Shown piece by piece: positions 1 to 8,730 of a stretch of 64,000 bases of DNA. The DNA comes from Cryobacterium sp. Y57 (GTDB taxonomy: Bacteria > Actinomycetota > Actinomycetes > Actinomycetales > Microbacteriaceae). The notes beneath the pieces were generated by a model. The model did no database searches, had not been told where the DNA came from, and saw nothing but the letters and a program-made list of their open reading frames with translations. Location: contig NZ_PJJL01000070.1 in assembly GCF_002929505.1 (NCBI RefSeq), positions 186,001 through 250,000 on the forward strand, written 5' to 3'. Positions within the stretch are counted from its first letter, which is position 1; each line of letters begins with the position of its first letter. The position numbers and the translations under genes are program-made.

Positions 1-24
1 CGATGTTTGTACCAAGGAGGCGGC

Positions 25-345
25 ATGGCAAGGTCGAACACCCGCCGGATGAACCTTCTGCGCGATGAGTTCTTAGCCGAGGGCCGCAAGCAATCAGAGT
101 CCGACGATCCCGAAGTGCGCGACCTGTCCGAATGCTGGCTCTGCAAGATGCCGATCGACTACGTTGCCGACCCGCACAGCACTGACGACTCGCACAACCT
201 CGACCACTACTTCATTGTTCGCGATTACCCCGAGCTCGAAGAAGACGTCGGTAATTTTCGCCATGCGCATCGACTCTGCAACTTGAACCGCGGAACAAAA
301 TCACCGAGCCTCGGGCTCGGCACTGCAGTCGCCGATTGGTGGTAA
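25..345 (+). CDS. HNH endonuclease, phage type
   Basis: A 106-residue protein with a CxxC pair (CWLC) near residue 37, a central DH (NLDHYF) and a second zinc pair in HRLCNLNRG near residues 83-91. This is the layout of small phage HNH nucleases. Such nucleases next to terminase genes are known in several phages to assist terminase at cos ends, so a cos-type packaging strategy is a reasonable inference. The start at 25 was chosen because an AAGGAGG ribosome binding site sits 4 bases before it. A TTG at 7 in the same frame lies ahead of that site and is unlikely. Confidence 0.8.
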   Translation: MARSNTRRMNLLRDEFLAEGRKQSESDDPEVRDLSECWLCKMPIDYVADPHSTDDSHNLDHYFIVRDYPELEEDVGNFRHAHRLCNLNRGTKSPSLGLGTAVADWW

Positions 346-368
346 CCACGATGACAGGAGAACCAACC

Positions 369-869
369 ATGGCCGCAATGCTACCCATCACCGGAACCGT
401 GAGCGTTGGATTCGACGGCAGGGAGACTCAGGCAGTCGGCACGTTCAGCATCCCTGTACGCATGACCATGGATACTGAGACCGGCCTCGCCCACGTTGAG
501 GGCGCGACCGACAGCTCTATCATCTTCGCCATGGTCGCCGCCTTGCAAGGTGCAGCCGATGAACTGCTCGCAACGATCCAGCCCGCCACGGTCGAGATCG
601 CAGCACCTGAGTCAATGAGTGACGCGGACGCATACCGCGCGCTCCTCGAAGCATCCCGACGTCAGAGCGGCAGGATGTACCGCAGTTACGCGGAGGACAT
701 CGCCGAGCGTTGCTGGTCAGCAACCGGAGGCAGCGAGACCATCCCCACCGTCAAGGCCGAGACCATCGCCGTCTGCCCGACCTGCAGCGCTGAGCTGGGA
801 GTAGCTGACGCATCGATCACCATCGAGCACGGTCACGACGGCGCCCACATCGAGAACCACCGATACTGA
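369..869 (+). CDS. Hypothetical phage protein with a C-terminal CxxC
   Basis: A 166-residue acidic protein between the HNH nuclease and the terminase genes. The N-terminal half looks beta-rich, the middle (about residues 90-125) is helical, and a CPTC motif lies near the C-terminus. I do not recognise the family. The start ATG at 369 follows an ACAGGAGA ribosome binding site by about 9 bases. The 145 bases after it, before the small terminase, hold only a short GC-rich inverted repeat. Position suggests a role in DNA packaging or early head assembly, but nothing in the sequence proves it. Confidence 0.6.
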   Translation: MAAMLPITGTVSVGFDGRETQAVGTFSIPVRMTMDTETGLAHVEGATDSSIIFAMVAALQGAADELLATIQPATVEIAAPESMSDADAYRALLEASRRQSGRMYRSYAEDIAERCWSATGGSETIPTVKAETIAVCPTCSAELGVADASITIEHGHDGAHIENHRY

Positions 870-1014
870 CCATCGAATGCCCCTCAATAGGGGGAGTCGC
901 CAAAAAATCCAGTCTTCGGGTTGGGGGGTGGACAGAGCCAAGGGGACCTTTCCTCCCTCCCCGACCCTCTGACCGGGGGTCGCACGCGCGCACACGCGTA
1001 GAAGGGATTCCGAA

Positions 1015-1359
1015 ATGGGTGCAGTCGTTGAGGGAACTGTCGTTTCTGTCGCGGCCGCCGAGCACCTTGACCGTGAAGGCAAGGACGCCGGCGCGATCGC
1101 GGCCCTGCTCGCCTTGGCACACAAGATCGACGACTACGACACGATCCTCGATCACATTCTTGATCAGATCGAGAGCGACCCTGAGTCGAAGGTTCGCCCG
1201 CCGGCGTCGGACAATGTCTCTATTCCCACCTACCTGAAGTACTGCGAGTCCCTTGGCTTGACCCCTGGTGGTCGCGGCGAGCTTGCGACTGGCAAGAAGT
1301 CGGGGCCCGCTCCCAAGGATGAGCTGGCTGAGTTCCGAATGGAGCACGGTATCGCCTAG
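1015..1359 (+). CDS. terS: Terminase small subunit
   Basis: A 114-residue protein directly before the large terminase, 17 bases apart. It has a helical acidic N-terminal half and a C-terminal section with YLKYCESLGLTPGGR and a basic, Pro-rich KKSGPAPKDEL stretch, the arrangement seen in small terminase-like proteins of actinobacterial siphoviruses. Small terminases bind the packaging start site and stimulate the large subunit. The call rests on size, position and this C-terminal pattern. The start ATG follows an AGAAGGG site. Confidence 0.72.
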   Translation: MGAVVEGTVVSVAAAEHLDREGKDAGAIAALLALAHKIDDYDTILDHILDQIESDPESKVRPPASDNVSIPTYLKYCESLGLTPGGRGELATGKKSGPAPKDELAEFRMEHGIA

Positions 1360-1376
1360 TTTTCCCGGAGGTTCAC

Positions 1377-3008
1377 GTGGCTGCGAAGCTCCTAGGGCGC
1401 ACCGAACCCCGCATTTTCACGAAGCCTCTTCGCGAATTGACCCCGGAAACGTCGCGCGGGTTCGAGGTGATCAAGTTTGCGCTGGTGATTCTCGGCGTAA
1501 ATCTTTACCCCTGGCAGAAGTTTTTGCTAATCCACGCGTTAGAGATCATGCCTGATGGGCAGTACCGGTTCAAGCGCGTCATCGTTCTGGTCGCCAGGCA
1601 GCAAGGCAAGACCACTATCGCCTCCGTTCTTGCCGCGTGGTGGCTGTTCGTTGACTCGAAGCGTCACCCTGACATGGTTCCGCCGGTGAAGTTCAAGGTC
1701 GTCGGCGTCGCCCAGAACCTTGACATCGCCCGTGAGCCGTGGGCCGCGGTGAAGATGTGGTGCGATCCAGAGCCGAACACGGACGAGGAGATGGAGCTCG
1801 CACTGCCGGCCCTGCAGAACGCGACTGCGAAGGTGTCGGATACGAACGGCAAGGAGGGCATCTACGCCCGGTCTCGTGCTCACTATGAGATCCGTGCTGC
1901 GGCGAACGCTCGTGGAAAGCCTGCCGCGCGAGTGCTCATGGATGAGATGCGCGAGCAGAAGACGTGGACCGCGTGGAACGCCGTCTCGCAGACTCTGAAG
2001 TCGTTCTGGTCCGGACAGATGTGGGGCATCTCGAACGCGGGGGACTCGTCGGCGGTCGTCTTGCGAACGCAGCGCACCGCCGGTTTGGAGTCCATCGAGG
2101 AGTGGGAGACGTACGTCGAAGCCTGCGTCATGTCGGCTGAGGACTTCGCTAACGGGCACGATGTCACCCTTGGACTGTTCGAGTGGTCGGCGCCCGATGG
2201 GTGCACGCTCGACGACGTCGAGGCGATCCTTCAGGCGAACCCTTCCATTGGCTTCGGTGCGATGACGGTGCAGTCGGCGCTCTCGGATATTCGGGGCATG
2301 ACTGAGGCTGGGTATCGCACTGAGGTTTTGTGCCAGTGGGTTGTCGCTGATGTGGATTCGTTCATTGACGTGAAGGAGTTTCGTCTCCGAGTTCTGCCCG
2401 CCGACGAGATCATTATTCCGAAAGGTTCCCGCACTGTGTGGGGCGTAGATGTTTCCCACGACCGCAAGACGACATGGCTTTCTTCTGCAGTGCTCACCGA
2501 GGACGGGCAGCCGTTCACCACCGTTCGCCTATCGCGTGCCGGAATGATGTGGCTGCCCGAATACCTTGCCGAGCTTGCGGAGGCGTCGGGCCAACGTGAG
2601 GTAGCTCTGAACGTCAAGGGCTGCCCCGCGATGGAGTTCCTCGAGCCGCTCAGAAAGCTCGGCCTCACCATCCACGAGTTCGACGGCCCGAAGTACGCGA
2701 TCGCCACCGGCCGATTCCGGGACGCGGTGCGCGACGAGAACCTCGTCGTCAGCGCTCAGCCCGACATCGACCTAGCCGTCCAGGGCGGCGTCGTTGTTCC
2801 GTACGCCGACAACATGGCGTGGTCGCGGCCGAAGTCCCTGCCCATCGATATCTCTGGCCTCATCGCGGAGACGATCGCGCTGTACGCGCTCGAACTGCTC
2901 AATCCCGAGCCTGTCGAAGCAACTCCGCCACCCCCGCCGCAGGCCGAGATGGTCACCCGCGACGACGTCGCACCGACCGACGTGAACCTGGCGTCCGTTT
3001 CGTTTTAG
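1377..3008 (+). CDS. terL: Terminase large subunit
   Basis: A 543-residue two-domain packaging motor. The ATPase half has a Walker A-like ARQQGKTT at about residues 72-79 and a Walker B RVLMDE at about 183-188. The nuclease half begins near residue 350 with VWGVDVSHDRKTTW, whose Asp would be a metal ligand of the RNase H-like nuclease. It pumps DNA into the prohead through the portal and cuts concatemers. The start is a GTG with a CGGAGG site 6 bases upstream. It is full length and undamaged, unlike several later genes. Confidence 0.93.
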   Translation: MAAKLLGRTEPRIFTKPLRELTPETSRGFEVIKFALVILGVNLYPWQKFLLIHALEIMPDGQYRFKRVIVLVARQQGKTTIASVLAAWWLFVDSKRHPDMVPPVKFKVVGVAQNLDIAREPWAAVKMWCDPEPNTDEEMELALPALQNATAKVSDTNGKEGIYARSRAHYEIRAAANARGKPAARVLMDEMREQKTWTAWNAVSQTLKSFWSGQMWGISNAGDSSAVVLRTQRTAGLESIEEWETYVEACVMSAEDFANGHDVTLGLFEWSAPDGCTLDDVEAILQANPSIGFGAMTVQSALSDIRGMTEAGYRTEVLCQWVVADVDSFIDVKEFRLRVLPADEIIIPKGSRTVWGVDVSHDRKTTWLSSAVLTEDGQPFTTVRLSRAGMMWLPEYLAELAEASGQREVALNVKGCPAMEFLEPLRKLGLTIHEFDGPKYAIATGRFRDAVRDENLVVSAQPDIDLAVQGGVVVPYADNMAWSRPKSLPIDISGLIAETIALYALELLNPEPVEATPPPPPQAEMVTRDDVAPTDVNLASVSF

Positions 3009-3032
3009 CCCAATTCTGAAAGTAGGTACCGC

Positions 3033-4442
3033 ATGCCCGACGAACAGGGTTATCAGGTCAGCGGCCTGTCGTCGTGGGCGAGCATGGCTGCGGAGTCTCA
3101 CGAGACGAACCCGGATTTGTTCTGGCCGTTTTCGGTGGAGGTGTTCGACAAGATGCGCCGCGAGGATTCCCAGATCGGGTCCGTGCTGCGCGCGGTCACG
3201 CTCCCGATCCGTGGCGCCGAGTGGATGATCGATCCTGCCGGCGCGAGCGATGAGGTCGTGGATCTTGTGGCTACCGACCTCGGCTTGCCGGTGAAGGGTC
3301 GCTCTCGGGCGGAGGCGCTGCGCACTCGCGGGCGCTTCCAATGGGGCGAGCACCTGCGCCTGGCGCTGCTGGAACTGGTCTACGGCCACTCGTACTTCGA
3401 GCAGGTCTACCAGCCGGAAGGTGGAAAGCTGCGGCTCAAGAAGCTCGCATGGCGTCCCCCTCGCAGCATCTCGAACATCAAGGTCGCACGCGACGGCGGC
3501 CTCGTCTCGATCAATCAGCATGGACTCACGGCACCCATTCCCGTCGACCGGCTCGTCGCGTACGTCAACGACCGCGAGGGCGGCAACTGGATCGGCCAAA
3601 GCCTGCTGCGCACGGCGTACAAGAACTGGCTACTGAAGGATCGGATGTTGCGCGCTCAGGCTCTCACTGTGGAGCGCAACGGTCTCGGCGTGCCGGTCTA
3701 CACGGGCGCACCTGTCCCCGATGGTGCGGATGCTGCCGAGCGTGTGGCGTGGCAGGAGTCGGAGAAGGAAGCTGGCCTCAAGCTCGCGAAGGGTTTCCGC
3801 GCTGGCGCCGCCGCTGGCGCGTCGATCCCGGATGGTTCAAACCTTGTTCTGATGGGTGTCACGGGCAAGCTGCCCGACACGGATCAGCCGATCCGGTACC
3901 ACGACGAGCAAATCGCCCGCGCGGTGCTGGCGCACTTCCTGAACCTCGGGACCGAGACCGGCTCGTGGGCGCTCGGATCAACCTTCGCTGACTTCTTCAC
4001 CAGCTCGCTCAACGCAGTCGCGGCGCACATTGCCGAGGTCACCCAGGCGCACGTGGTCGAAGATCTCGTTGACTGGAACTGGGGCGAGAACGAGCCTGCC
4101 CCGCGGCTGGTGTTCAAGCCCATCGGTTCAGGCGGGTCGCTCACTGCGGAGGCACTCAAGAGCCTCATCGATGGCGGCGTGATCAAGCCCGACGAGACGC
4201 TCGAAGCATTCATGCGGGCAGCATTCAGCCTGCCAGTGAAGGACGCGACCGAGCCCGAAGCTAATTCTGATGGGTCGCTGACGGACGCGGAGTTTGCGCG
4301 GGCGGCCGCCGAGGTGGTCCAGAAGGTCTACCTCGGGGTGGGCACCGTGCTCTCGAAGGCCGAGGCGCGCGACATCGTTCGCCGCTCCGGAGCCGCCCTC
4401 AACGCAGCAAACGATAACGACCAGCCAGAGGAGGCGGCATGA
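3033..4442 (+). CDS. Portal protein
   Basis: A 469-residue protein immediately after terL. It has the opening helices (VFDKMRREDSQIGSVLRAV) and the following region around residues 110-200 (WGEHLRLALLELVYGHSYFE) characteristic of Mu gp29/DUF935-like portals. Twelve copies form the ring at one vertex through which DNA enters, on which terminase and the connectors dock. Its last 4 bases overlap the start of the protease gene, which implies translational coupling. Confidence 0.88.
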   Translation: MPDEQGYQVSGLSSWASMAAESHETNPDLFWPFSVEVFDKMRREDSQIGSVLRAVTLPIRGAEWMIDPAGASDEVVDLVATDLGLPVKGRSRAEALRTRGRFQWGEHLRLALLELVYGHSYFEQVYQPEGGKLRLKKLAWRPPRSISNIKVARDGGLVSINQHGLTAPIPVDRLVAYVNDREGGNWIGQSLLRTAYKNWLLKDRMLRAQALTVERNGLGVPVYTGAPVPDGADAAERVAWQESEKEAGLKLAKGFRAGAAAGASIPDGSNLVLMGVTGKLPDTDQPIRYHDEQIARAVLAHFLNLGTETGSWALGSTFADFFTSSLNAVAAHIAEVTQAHVVEDLVDWNWGENEPAPRLVFKPIGSGGSLTAEALKSLIDGGVIKPDETLEAFMRAAFSLPVKDATEPEANSDGSLTDAEFARAAAEVVQKVYLGVGTVLSKAEARDIVRRSGAALNAANDNDQPEEAA

Positions 4443-5579
4443 CTATCAAACAGAAAGCTCGGGACTGGTTCCGCATCGAGCCACGAGCCGCGGTGGACGA
4501 GATAACTTCGGCCGACGTGTTCATCTACGACGAGATCGGCGAGAGCTTTTGGGGCGGTGGCGTATCAGCTTCGAGCATGGCGGTTGAACTCGCCGCGCTC
4601 GACGTGGACAATCTCGCCGTCTACATCAACTCTCCCGGCGGCGCAGCGTGGGACGGCATCGCAATCATGAACGCCATCCGCCGGCACCGCGCGTTCGTCA
4701 CGGTGCACATCGACGGCCTCGCCGCTTCGGCTGCGTCGATCATCGCCATGGCGGGCGACAAGGTCATCATGAATCGCGGCTCCCAGCTAATGATCCATGA
4801 TGCATCCGGCGGTGTCTACGGCAACGCGACGGACATGGAAGAGACTGCGGCGATCCTGCAGAAGCTGGCCGACTCCCTCGCGGATGTCTACGCGGGCCGC
4901 ACCGGAACCGACCGGGCCGAGTGGCGCGACGCCATGAAGGCTGAGACCTGGTATACGGCTGAGGAAGCCGTAGCCGCCGGTCTCGCCGACGAATGGTCCG
5001 ACATCCCCGCATCTCAGCCAGTGGACCGCGCGCGGTTCTCTGCACGAGCGCGAACGGCGATTCCGTCGCTCGCGTCCCTTGATCTCCCGAGCTCGTCCAA
5101 GCCGGGAACACCCAACCGAAAGGAACCGCTCATCGTGAGTGAAACTCTTCTTAAGGCTGGCCTCCGCGAGCGGCTCGGCATTACCGATTCCGCAACCACC
5201 GACGACCAGCTTCTCGCGGCCGTTGACGTGGTACTCGACCAGGCCACCGCCCCTTCCCCAACCGTCCCAGCCGGAACTGTGCTCATCGACTCCGCCGTGC
5301 TGTCTGACCTGCAGGCCAACGCCGCGCTGGGTCGTCAGGCGCACGAGTCGCAGGTCGCCGCACGCCGCACCGCGATCGTCGACAGCGCCGTTGCAGACGG
5401 ACGCATCGCGCGACCTGTGGCTGACCAACCTCGCCGCGAGCGAAGAGGGCACCACTGCCGTCATCGCCTCGCTGGCGAAGAACACCGTCCCGGTGACCGA
5501 GATCGGCACCGCCGACGAACCGACCGCCGCATCCAGCCTCTACGCCGCCGCGTGGGGCACCGACACGAAGGAGGCCTAA
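4439..5579 (+). pseudogene. ClpP-like prohead protease, frameshifted near 5400-5420
   Basis: The first 200 or so residues are a ClpP-type serine protease. Seen are NSPGG with the following AAWDG near residues 64-71, the nucleophile region AASAASIIAMAG (Ser near residue 100) and the HDASGG histidine box near 119. After a linker comes a scaffold-like tail. Near base 5400 the reading frame breaks: IVDSAVADGRIA is in one frame, and the natural continuation RDLWLTNLAASEEGTTAVIASLAKN is in the next frame, ending at 5579. The original frame runs on as Arg-rich nonsense without a stop into the following gene. A small deletion is the simplest cause. Without repair the protease domain is intact but the C-terminal part is lost. 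Confidence 0.8.
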
Positions 5580-5581
5580 CC

Positions 5582-5947
5582 ATGGCTGACTACCTCCCCA
5601 AGTTCAGCGCCGGCAAGTCCGTCACGTTCAACACCTCTACTGCCGTCGTCGGTGGCCGCCTGGTCGCTGTGACCGGCGACCTCACCGTGGGCCCCGCTGG
5701 TGCCGACTCTGCCGCCGTGGTGGGTGTCGCCTCAGTCGACACCATCGTGGGCGATGCCGTCACCGTTTACACCCGGCCCTCCGGCGTGCAGCGACTCGTC
5801 GCCAGCGGCGCCATCGCCGCCGGCGCGAAGGTCATCTCGGCTGCCGCCGGAAAGATCGCCACCCAGGGTGCCGGCGTCAATCCCATCGGCATCGCCCTCG
5901 AGGCTGCCACCGCCGACCTGGACGTCATCGACGTCCTGTTCATCTAA
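5582..5947 (+). CDS. Head decoration / capsid cement protein, DUF2190-like
   Basis: A 121-residue, Ala/Val/Gly-rich beta protein between protease and capsid genes, the usual place for a capsid-stabilising protein. It starts MADYLPKFSAGKSVTF and contains a repeated hydrophobic turn pattern (VVGVASVDTIVGDAVTVY) seen in DUF2190 family members. It has its own start ATG with GGAGG 10 bases upstream. Because of the upstream frameshift it is also in frame with the protease reading, so a fused polypeptide could be made. Confidence 0.7.
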   Translation: MADYLPKFSAGKSVTFNTSTAVVGGRLVAVTGDLTVGPAGADSAAVVGVASVDTIVGDAVTVYTRPSGVQRLVASGAIAAGAKVISAAAGKIATQGAGVNPIGIALEAATADLDVIDVLFI

Positions 5948-5961
5948 GGAGCAAAGAAGAC

Positions 5962-6882
5962 ATGGCGTCTTACACCTACCCGGTTGCGCGACCCTCGGGC
6001 GCGCTGACCACCGAGCAGATCCACCTTTTGCTCCGCAACCCGCTGCTGATCGCAAAGCGCGTTTCGACGCTCGTCGACCAGCGTTTCATCTCTGACTTCC
6101 TGCTCTCGGGCCGGTACACCGCCGAGGGTGGCGGGATCTTCTACGAGACCGGCGAGGAGATCTTCCCGACCGACGGGTCGCAGTCCGTCGCGCCTGGTGG
6201 CGAGTACCCGAAGACCATCATCAATGATGGCGGCATGGCCTCGGCCAAGACCGACAAGCGCGGCCTCGAGACCGACATCACCGACGAGCGCATTAAGCGC
6301 GGCGCACTCGGTGCCGTCGACCGCGCTCTCAACCAGATCGTCAACGGCGTTATCCGCGACGTCGACGGCATCGCGATGAGCGTCATCGCGTCGAAGGTCA
6401 CCGACACGTTCGCTTCCAGCGCGTGGACCTCGATCGACAACGTCGTGAAGGCTCTCGCTGCGGCGAAGGCTGAGCGTGAGGATCTGGCCCTCGGCCTCGG
6501 CCTCGACCTCGACACCGTCGCGCTCAGTGGCGCGCAGTGGGCGAAGGTCATGGGTCTGTTCGCCTCCGCCGGCGTACTGCCCCGCGAGGATGGTAACCCC
6601 ATCGTCAATGGGCAGTTCCCGACCAACCTGCTCGGCTACACGTGGGTGACCTCGCCGCACATCGTCGGCTCGAACCCGATGTTGGTCGACCGCGTACAGC
6701 TCGGCGGTATGGCCGACGAGGATCTCGGCTCCCCCGACTACACGCGCTCCGGCGACTTCAACGTGGAGACCTACTCGCAGCGCAACAAGACGGACAGCTA
6801 CACCGTCCGTGCGCGCCGCGTCGTGGTGCCCGTCGTGCTCGAGCCGCACGCCGGTCTGCACATCACCGGAACGACTCTCTGA
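5962..6882 (+). CDS. Major capsid protein, HK97-like
   Basis: A 306-residue protein after the decoration gene, of a size and position typical of major capsid proteins. The N-terminal arm (residues 1-40) is followed by a glycine-rich E-loop-like section (GRYTAEGGGIFYETGEEIF). A long helix rich in Asp and Lys (TDERIKRGALGAVDRALNQIV) corresponds to the spine helix, and a C-terminal beta stretch (VRARRVVVPVVLEP) to the P/A domain end. Its TGA overlaps the ATG of the next gene by one base. Intact. Confidence 0.85.
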   Translation: MASYTYPVARPSGALTTEQIHLLLRNPLLIAKRVSTLVDQRFISDFLLSGRYTAEGGGIFYETGEEIFPTDGSQSVAPGGEYPKTIINDGGMASAKTDKRGLETDITDERIKRGALGAVDRALNQIVNGVIRDVDGIAMSVIASKVTDTFASSAWTSIDNVVKALAAAKAEREDLALGLGLDLDTVALSGAQWAKVMGLFASAGVLPREDGNPIVNGQFPTNLLGYTWVTSPHIVGSNPMLVDRVQLGGMADEDLGSPDYTRSGDFNVETYSQRNKTDSYTVRARRVVVPVVLEPHAGLHITGTTL

Positions 6883-7127
6883 TGGCTGATCGTTACGTCG
6901 TCAAGGGCGCAGCCGTCGTACTCCCCATCGAGGGCGGCACCGAGCGGTACCTGTACCGCGGCGCGCAGATTGGCGACGGTTTCACCGTCAAAGGCATCAA
7001 GCACGCCCTGGCCCTCGGGCTCATCGAGAAGCTGAAGGCGCCCACGGCTGCTGAAAAGGCGGCGGCCGATGAGGCCGCCGCAGAGAAGGCCGCGGCCGAC
7101 AAGGTCGCCGCCGAAACCAAGCAGTAA
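6882..7127 (+). CDS. Small head-associated protein with Ala/Lys-rich helix
   Basis: An 81-residue protein. The first 50 residues form a compact beta-like unit (MADRYVVKGAAVVLPIEGG). The last 30 are an Ala/Glu/Lys-rich helix (EKAAADEAAAEKAAADKVAA) made of near-repeats, probably a coiled coil. Its ATG overlaps the capsid stop (TGATG). It lies between capsid and connector genes, where other phages keep small head-fibre or head-completion proteins. I do not recognise a family. Confidence 0.6.
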   Translation: MADRYVVKGAAVVLPIEGGTERYLYRGAQIGDGFTVKGIKHALALGLIEKLKAPTAAEKAAADEAAAEKAAADKVAAETKQ

Positions 7128-7145
7128 CGAGAAGGGGGCGATGGA

Positions 7146-7505
7146 GTGATTCTTCCAATCCAAATAAGTGACAACGAGAATCTCGCTCGGCGCATCCTGG
7201 TGCGCGCGCGCTCCATCGCCCCCTGTCTCAATTCGATCCCCGACGACGACGACCGGAAGCTCGACACAATCGCAATCCTCAAGGGCGTCATCGCTGAGGT
7301 GCCGGCGCCCGGTGCTCGCCGGGTCAAGTCGCGCGGTCGCAATGGCACGTCGATCAGCTACAACGACCCCGGCGGCGCATTCAGCGAGGACGACATCATG
7401 AGCCTCCGCTCGCTGTGTGACGTGGCATCTGCTGGCCTCCCGGTCGGCAGCTTCCCGAAGGCGCGAGCTTTCGGACGCGAGTGGGCCGAGGGAGAGTACT
7501 CGTGA
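7146..7505 (+). CDS. Head-tail connector (adaptor) protein
   Basis: A 119-residue, mainly helical protein after the capsid block, with the pattern of the HK97 gp6-like first connector: an acidic helical start, a loop with SRGRNGTSISYN and a final helix pair. Such proteins bind under the portal after packaging. The start is GTG at 7146 with a GAAGGGGG site upstream. The call rests on position and size. Its stop overlaps the next GTG start (GTGA). Confidence 0.58.
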   Translation: MILPIQISDNENLARRILVRARSIAPCLNSIPDDDDRKLDTIAILKGVIAEVPAPGARRVKSRGRNGTSISYNDPGGAFSEDDIMSLRSLCDVASAGLPVGSFPKARAFGREWAEGEYS

Positions 7506-7831
7506 GCTGGGATGACCCGTTCTGGTACCCGCACACGCTGAGCATCCGAAACGCCCTCTCGGCCGGTGGCATGGGAACCGGATACGGCACGGCACGCACC
7601 GTCCGAGGCGAGGTCAAAGACGAGCAGCGCCTCGTCCGCAACTCCGCCGGGGCCGAGGTCGTGTCTTCATCATCGGTGACCGTGCCGATCGGCGAACACG
7701 TCCCGGTCGGTTCGCTCGTCACTGTGTGGCCCGGCACCAGCCGGGAGCGCGCGGCGGAAGTGCTCGCTGTCGGTGTCGATGAGAACGGCGACGATGGCCT
7801 CGATTCGTTCCTTGTTCTGTCGCTTACCTGA
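7502..7831 (+). CDS. Head-tail joining / stopper-like protein
   Basis: A 109-residue, mostly beta protein (VTVPIGEHVPVGSLVTVWPGTSRERAAEVLAVGVDENG) of the size and position of head-closure or stopper proteins that plug the connector. It starts with a GTG overlapping the previous stop and shows translational coupling. The reverse-strand lipoprotein gene begins its stop codon at the very next base, so the morphogenesis operon is interrupted here. Confidence 0.58.
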   Translation: MSWDDPFWYPHTLSIRNALSAGGMGTGYGTARTVRGEVKDEQRLVRNSAGAEVVSSSSVTVPIGEHVPVGSLVTVWPGTSRERAAEVLAVGVDENGDDGLDSFLVLSLT

Positions 7832-8392
7832 TTATTTCCAGTTCGAGTCCAACGGCCTATTCGTCGTGTCCCAGAGGAACAATTCATAATCGGTCTGAAT
7901 CACCCCAAGATTCTCGTCTTGCTTTACCGAATCGCCATCAGGCACCCAGGGGCTGATCATCAGCAGCGTCACTTGCTCGTGCGTGGGCACGGCGTATACG
8001 GCCTTCGCGATGCTGTTACCCACGGCGACTAGCTCCTCGCGCATTAGGAAATCACTGCAAACACGAGCGACTACCTCGAACGTTGCAGGGTCATCCACCG
8101 AAGTAATCACCTGGACACCGAGCTTGAGTGTCACGTTTTCTGGCAGCTCTGCGTTCTGTGCCGCCGTAACAATTTCTTCGGCTCCGGTCGGCGGAGCCAA
8201 TGGTTCGGTCGGGGAATAGCTCGCGCACGGCTCGACGAACGGCTCAGCCGATGGCGCGGACAATGCTTTCCCCGCGGGAGACGGCGTGCTTGTACCGGCG
8301 GACTGCAGCATTTCCCCCTCTGCACTCGAACATGCAGACAGAGACAGGGCGCTCAAGAGCACCGCAACTAATAGAAGTTTGCGCACGCCCAC
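7832..8392 (-). CDS. Lipoprotein encoded against the head-tail operon (moron)
   Basis: A 186-residue protein with a type II signal peptide: basic start, hydrophobic stretch and lipobox LSAC with Cys21. A Ser/Thr/Pro-rich linker follows, then a mixed alpha/beta domain with one further pair of Cys residues. It is the only large reverse-strand gene in the morphogenesis block and sits exactly between the stopper gene and the next tail-completion gene. That is the hallmark of a moron, a gene gained by the phage and expressed in the lysogen. Prophage lipoproteins in other phages can block superinfection. That role is an inference here. The start is GTG at 8392, with another GTG six bases inside. 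Confidence 0.75.
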   Translation of the reverse strand: MGVRKLLLVAVLLSALSLSACSSAEGEMLQSAGTSTPSPAGKALSAPSAEPFVEPCASYSPTEPLAPPTGAEEIVTAAQNAELPENVTLKLGVQVITSVDDPATFEVVARVCSDFLMREELVAVGNSIAKAVYAVPTHEQVTLLMISPWVPDGDSVKQDENLGVIQTDYELFLWDTTNRPLDSNWK

Positions 8393-8412
8393 ACGCTACC
8401 GGAAGGAACCAC

Positions 8413-8730
8413 GTGAAGATAAATGTGCCGGTCCTTGACATTCTTGAGAAGGCCGTTCAGGACGGTCTAAAAGACGCGGGCAAGCAGATCCTCAAGCTTG
8501 CGCGCAAGAAGAGCCCGACCGATGGCGGCGACTCCGATAAGTCGGGGTTCTCCGTGGTGGACGACCTCACCCTGCAGGTCGGGTTCAAGTCGCACATCTC
8601 GCGCATTCAGCACGAGGACCTCGACTACCAGCACAAGCCGGGCGAGCAGGCGAAGTTCCTCGAGGCTGCCCTCGATGAGGTCGACGTGCGCGCGATCCTT
8701 GCGGCGGAAGTGCGGGCCGCTTTTGGATGA
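8413..8730 (+). CDS. Tail-completion / HK97 gp10-like protein
   Basis: A 105-residue protein whose start GTG follows a GGAAGGAAC site. It has an N-terminal helix (LEKAVQDGLKDAGKQILKLARKKSP), a beta hairpin (VDDLTLQVGFKSHISRIQHEDLDYQHKPG) and a C-terminal helix pair. The order helix, KSP-type turn and strand pair resembles HK97 gp10-like proteins that sit at the head-tail interface. Its position after the stopper fits, apart from the inserted lipoprotein gene. Confidence 0.62.
   Translation: MKINVPVLDILEKAVQDGLKDAGKQILKLARKKSPTDGGDSDKSGFSVVDDLTLQVGFKSHISRIQHEDLDYQHKPGEQAKFLEAALDEVDVRAILAAEVRAAFG

Noticed and set aside
870..1014. cos site before the small terminase gene
   Set aside because: There is a short GC-rich inverted repeat and the HNH nuclease suggests cos packaging, but no overhang sequence can be recognised from one copy.
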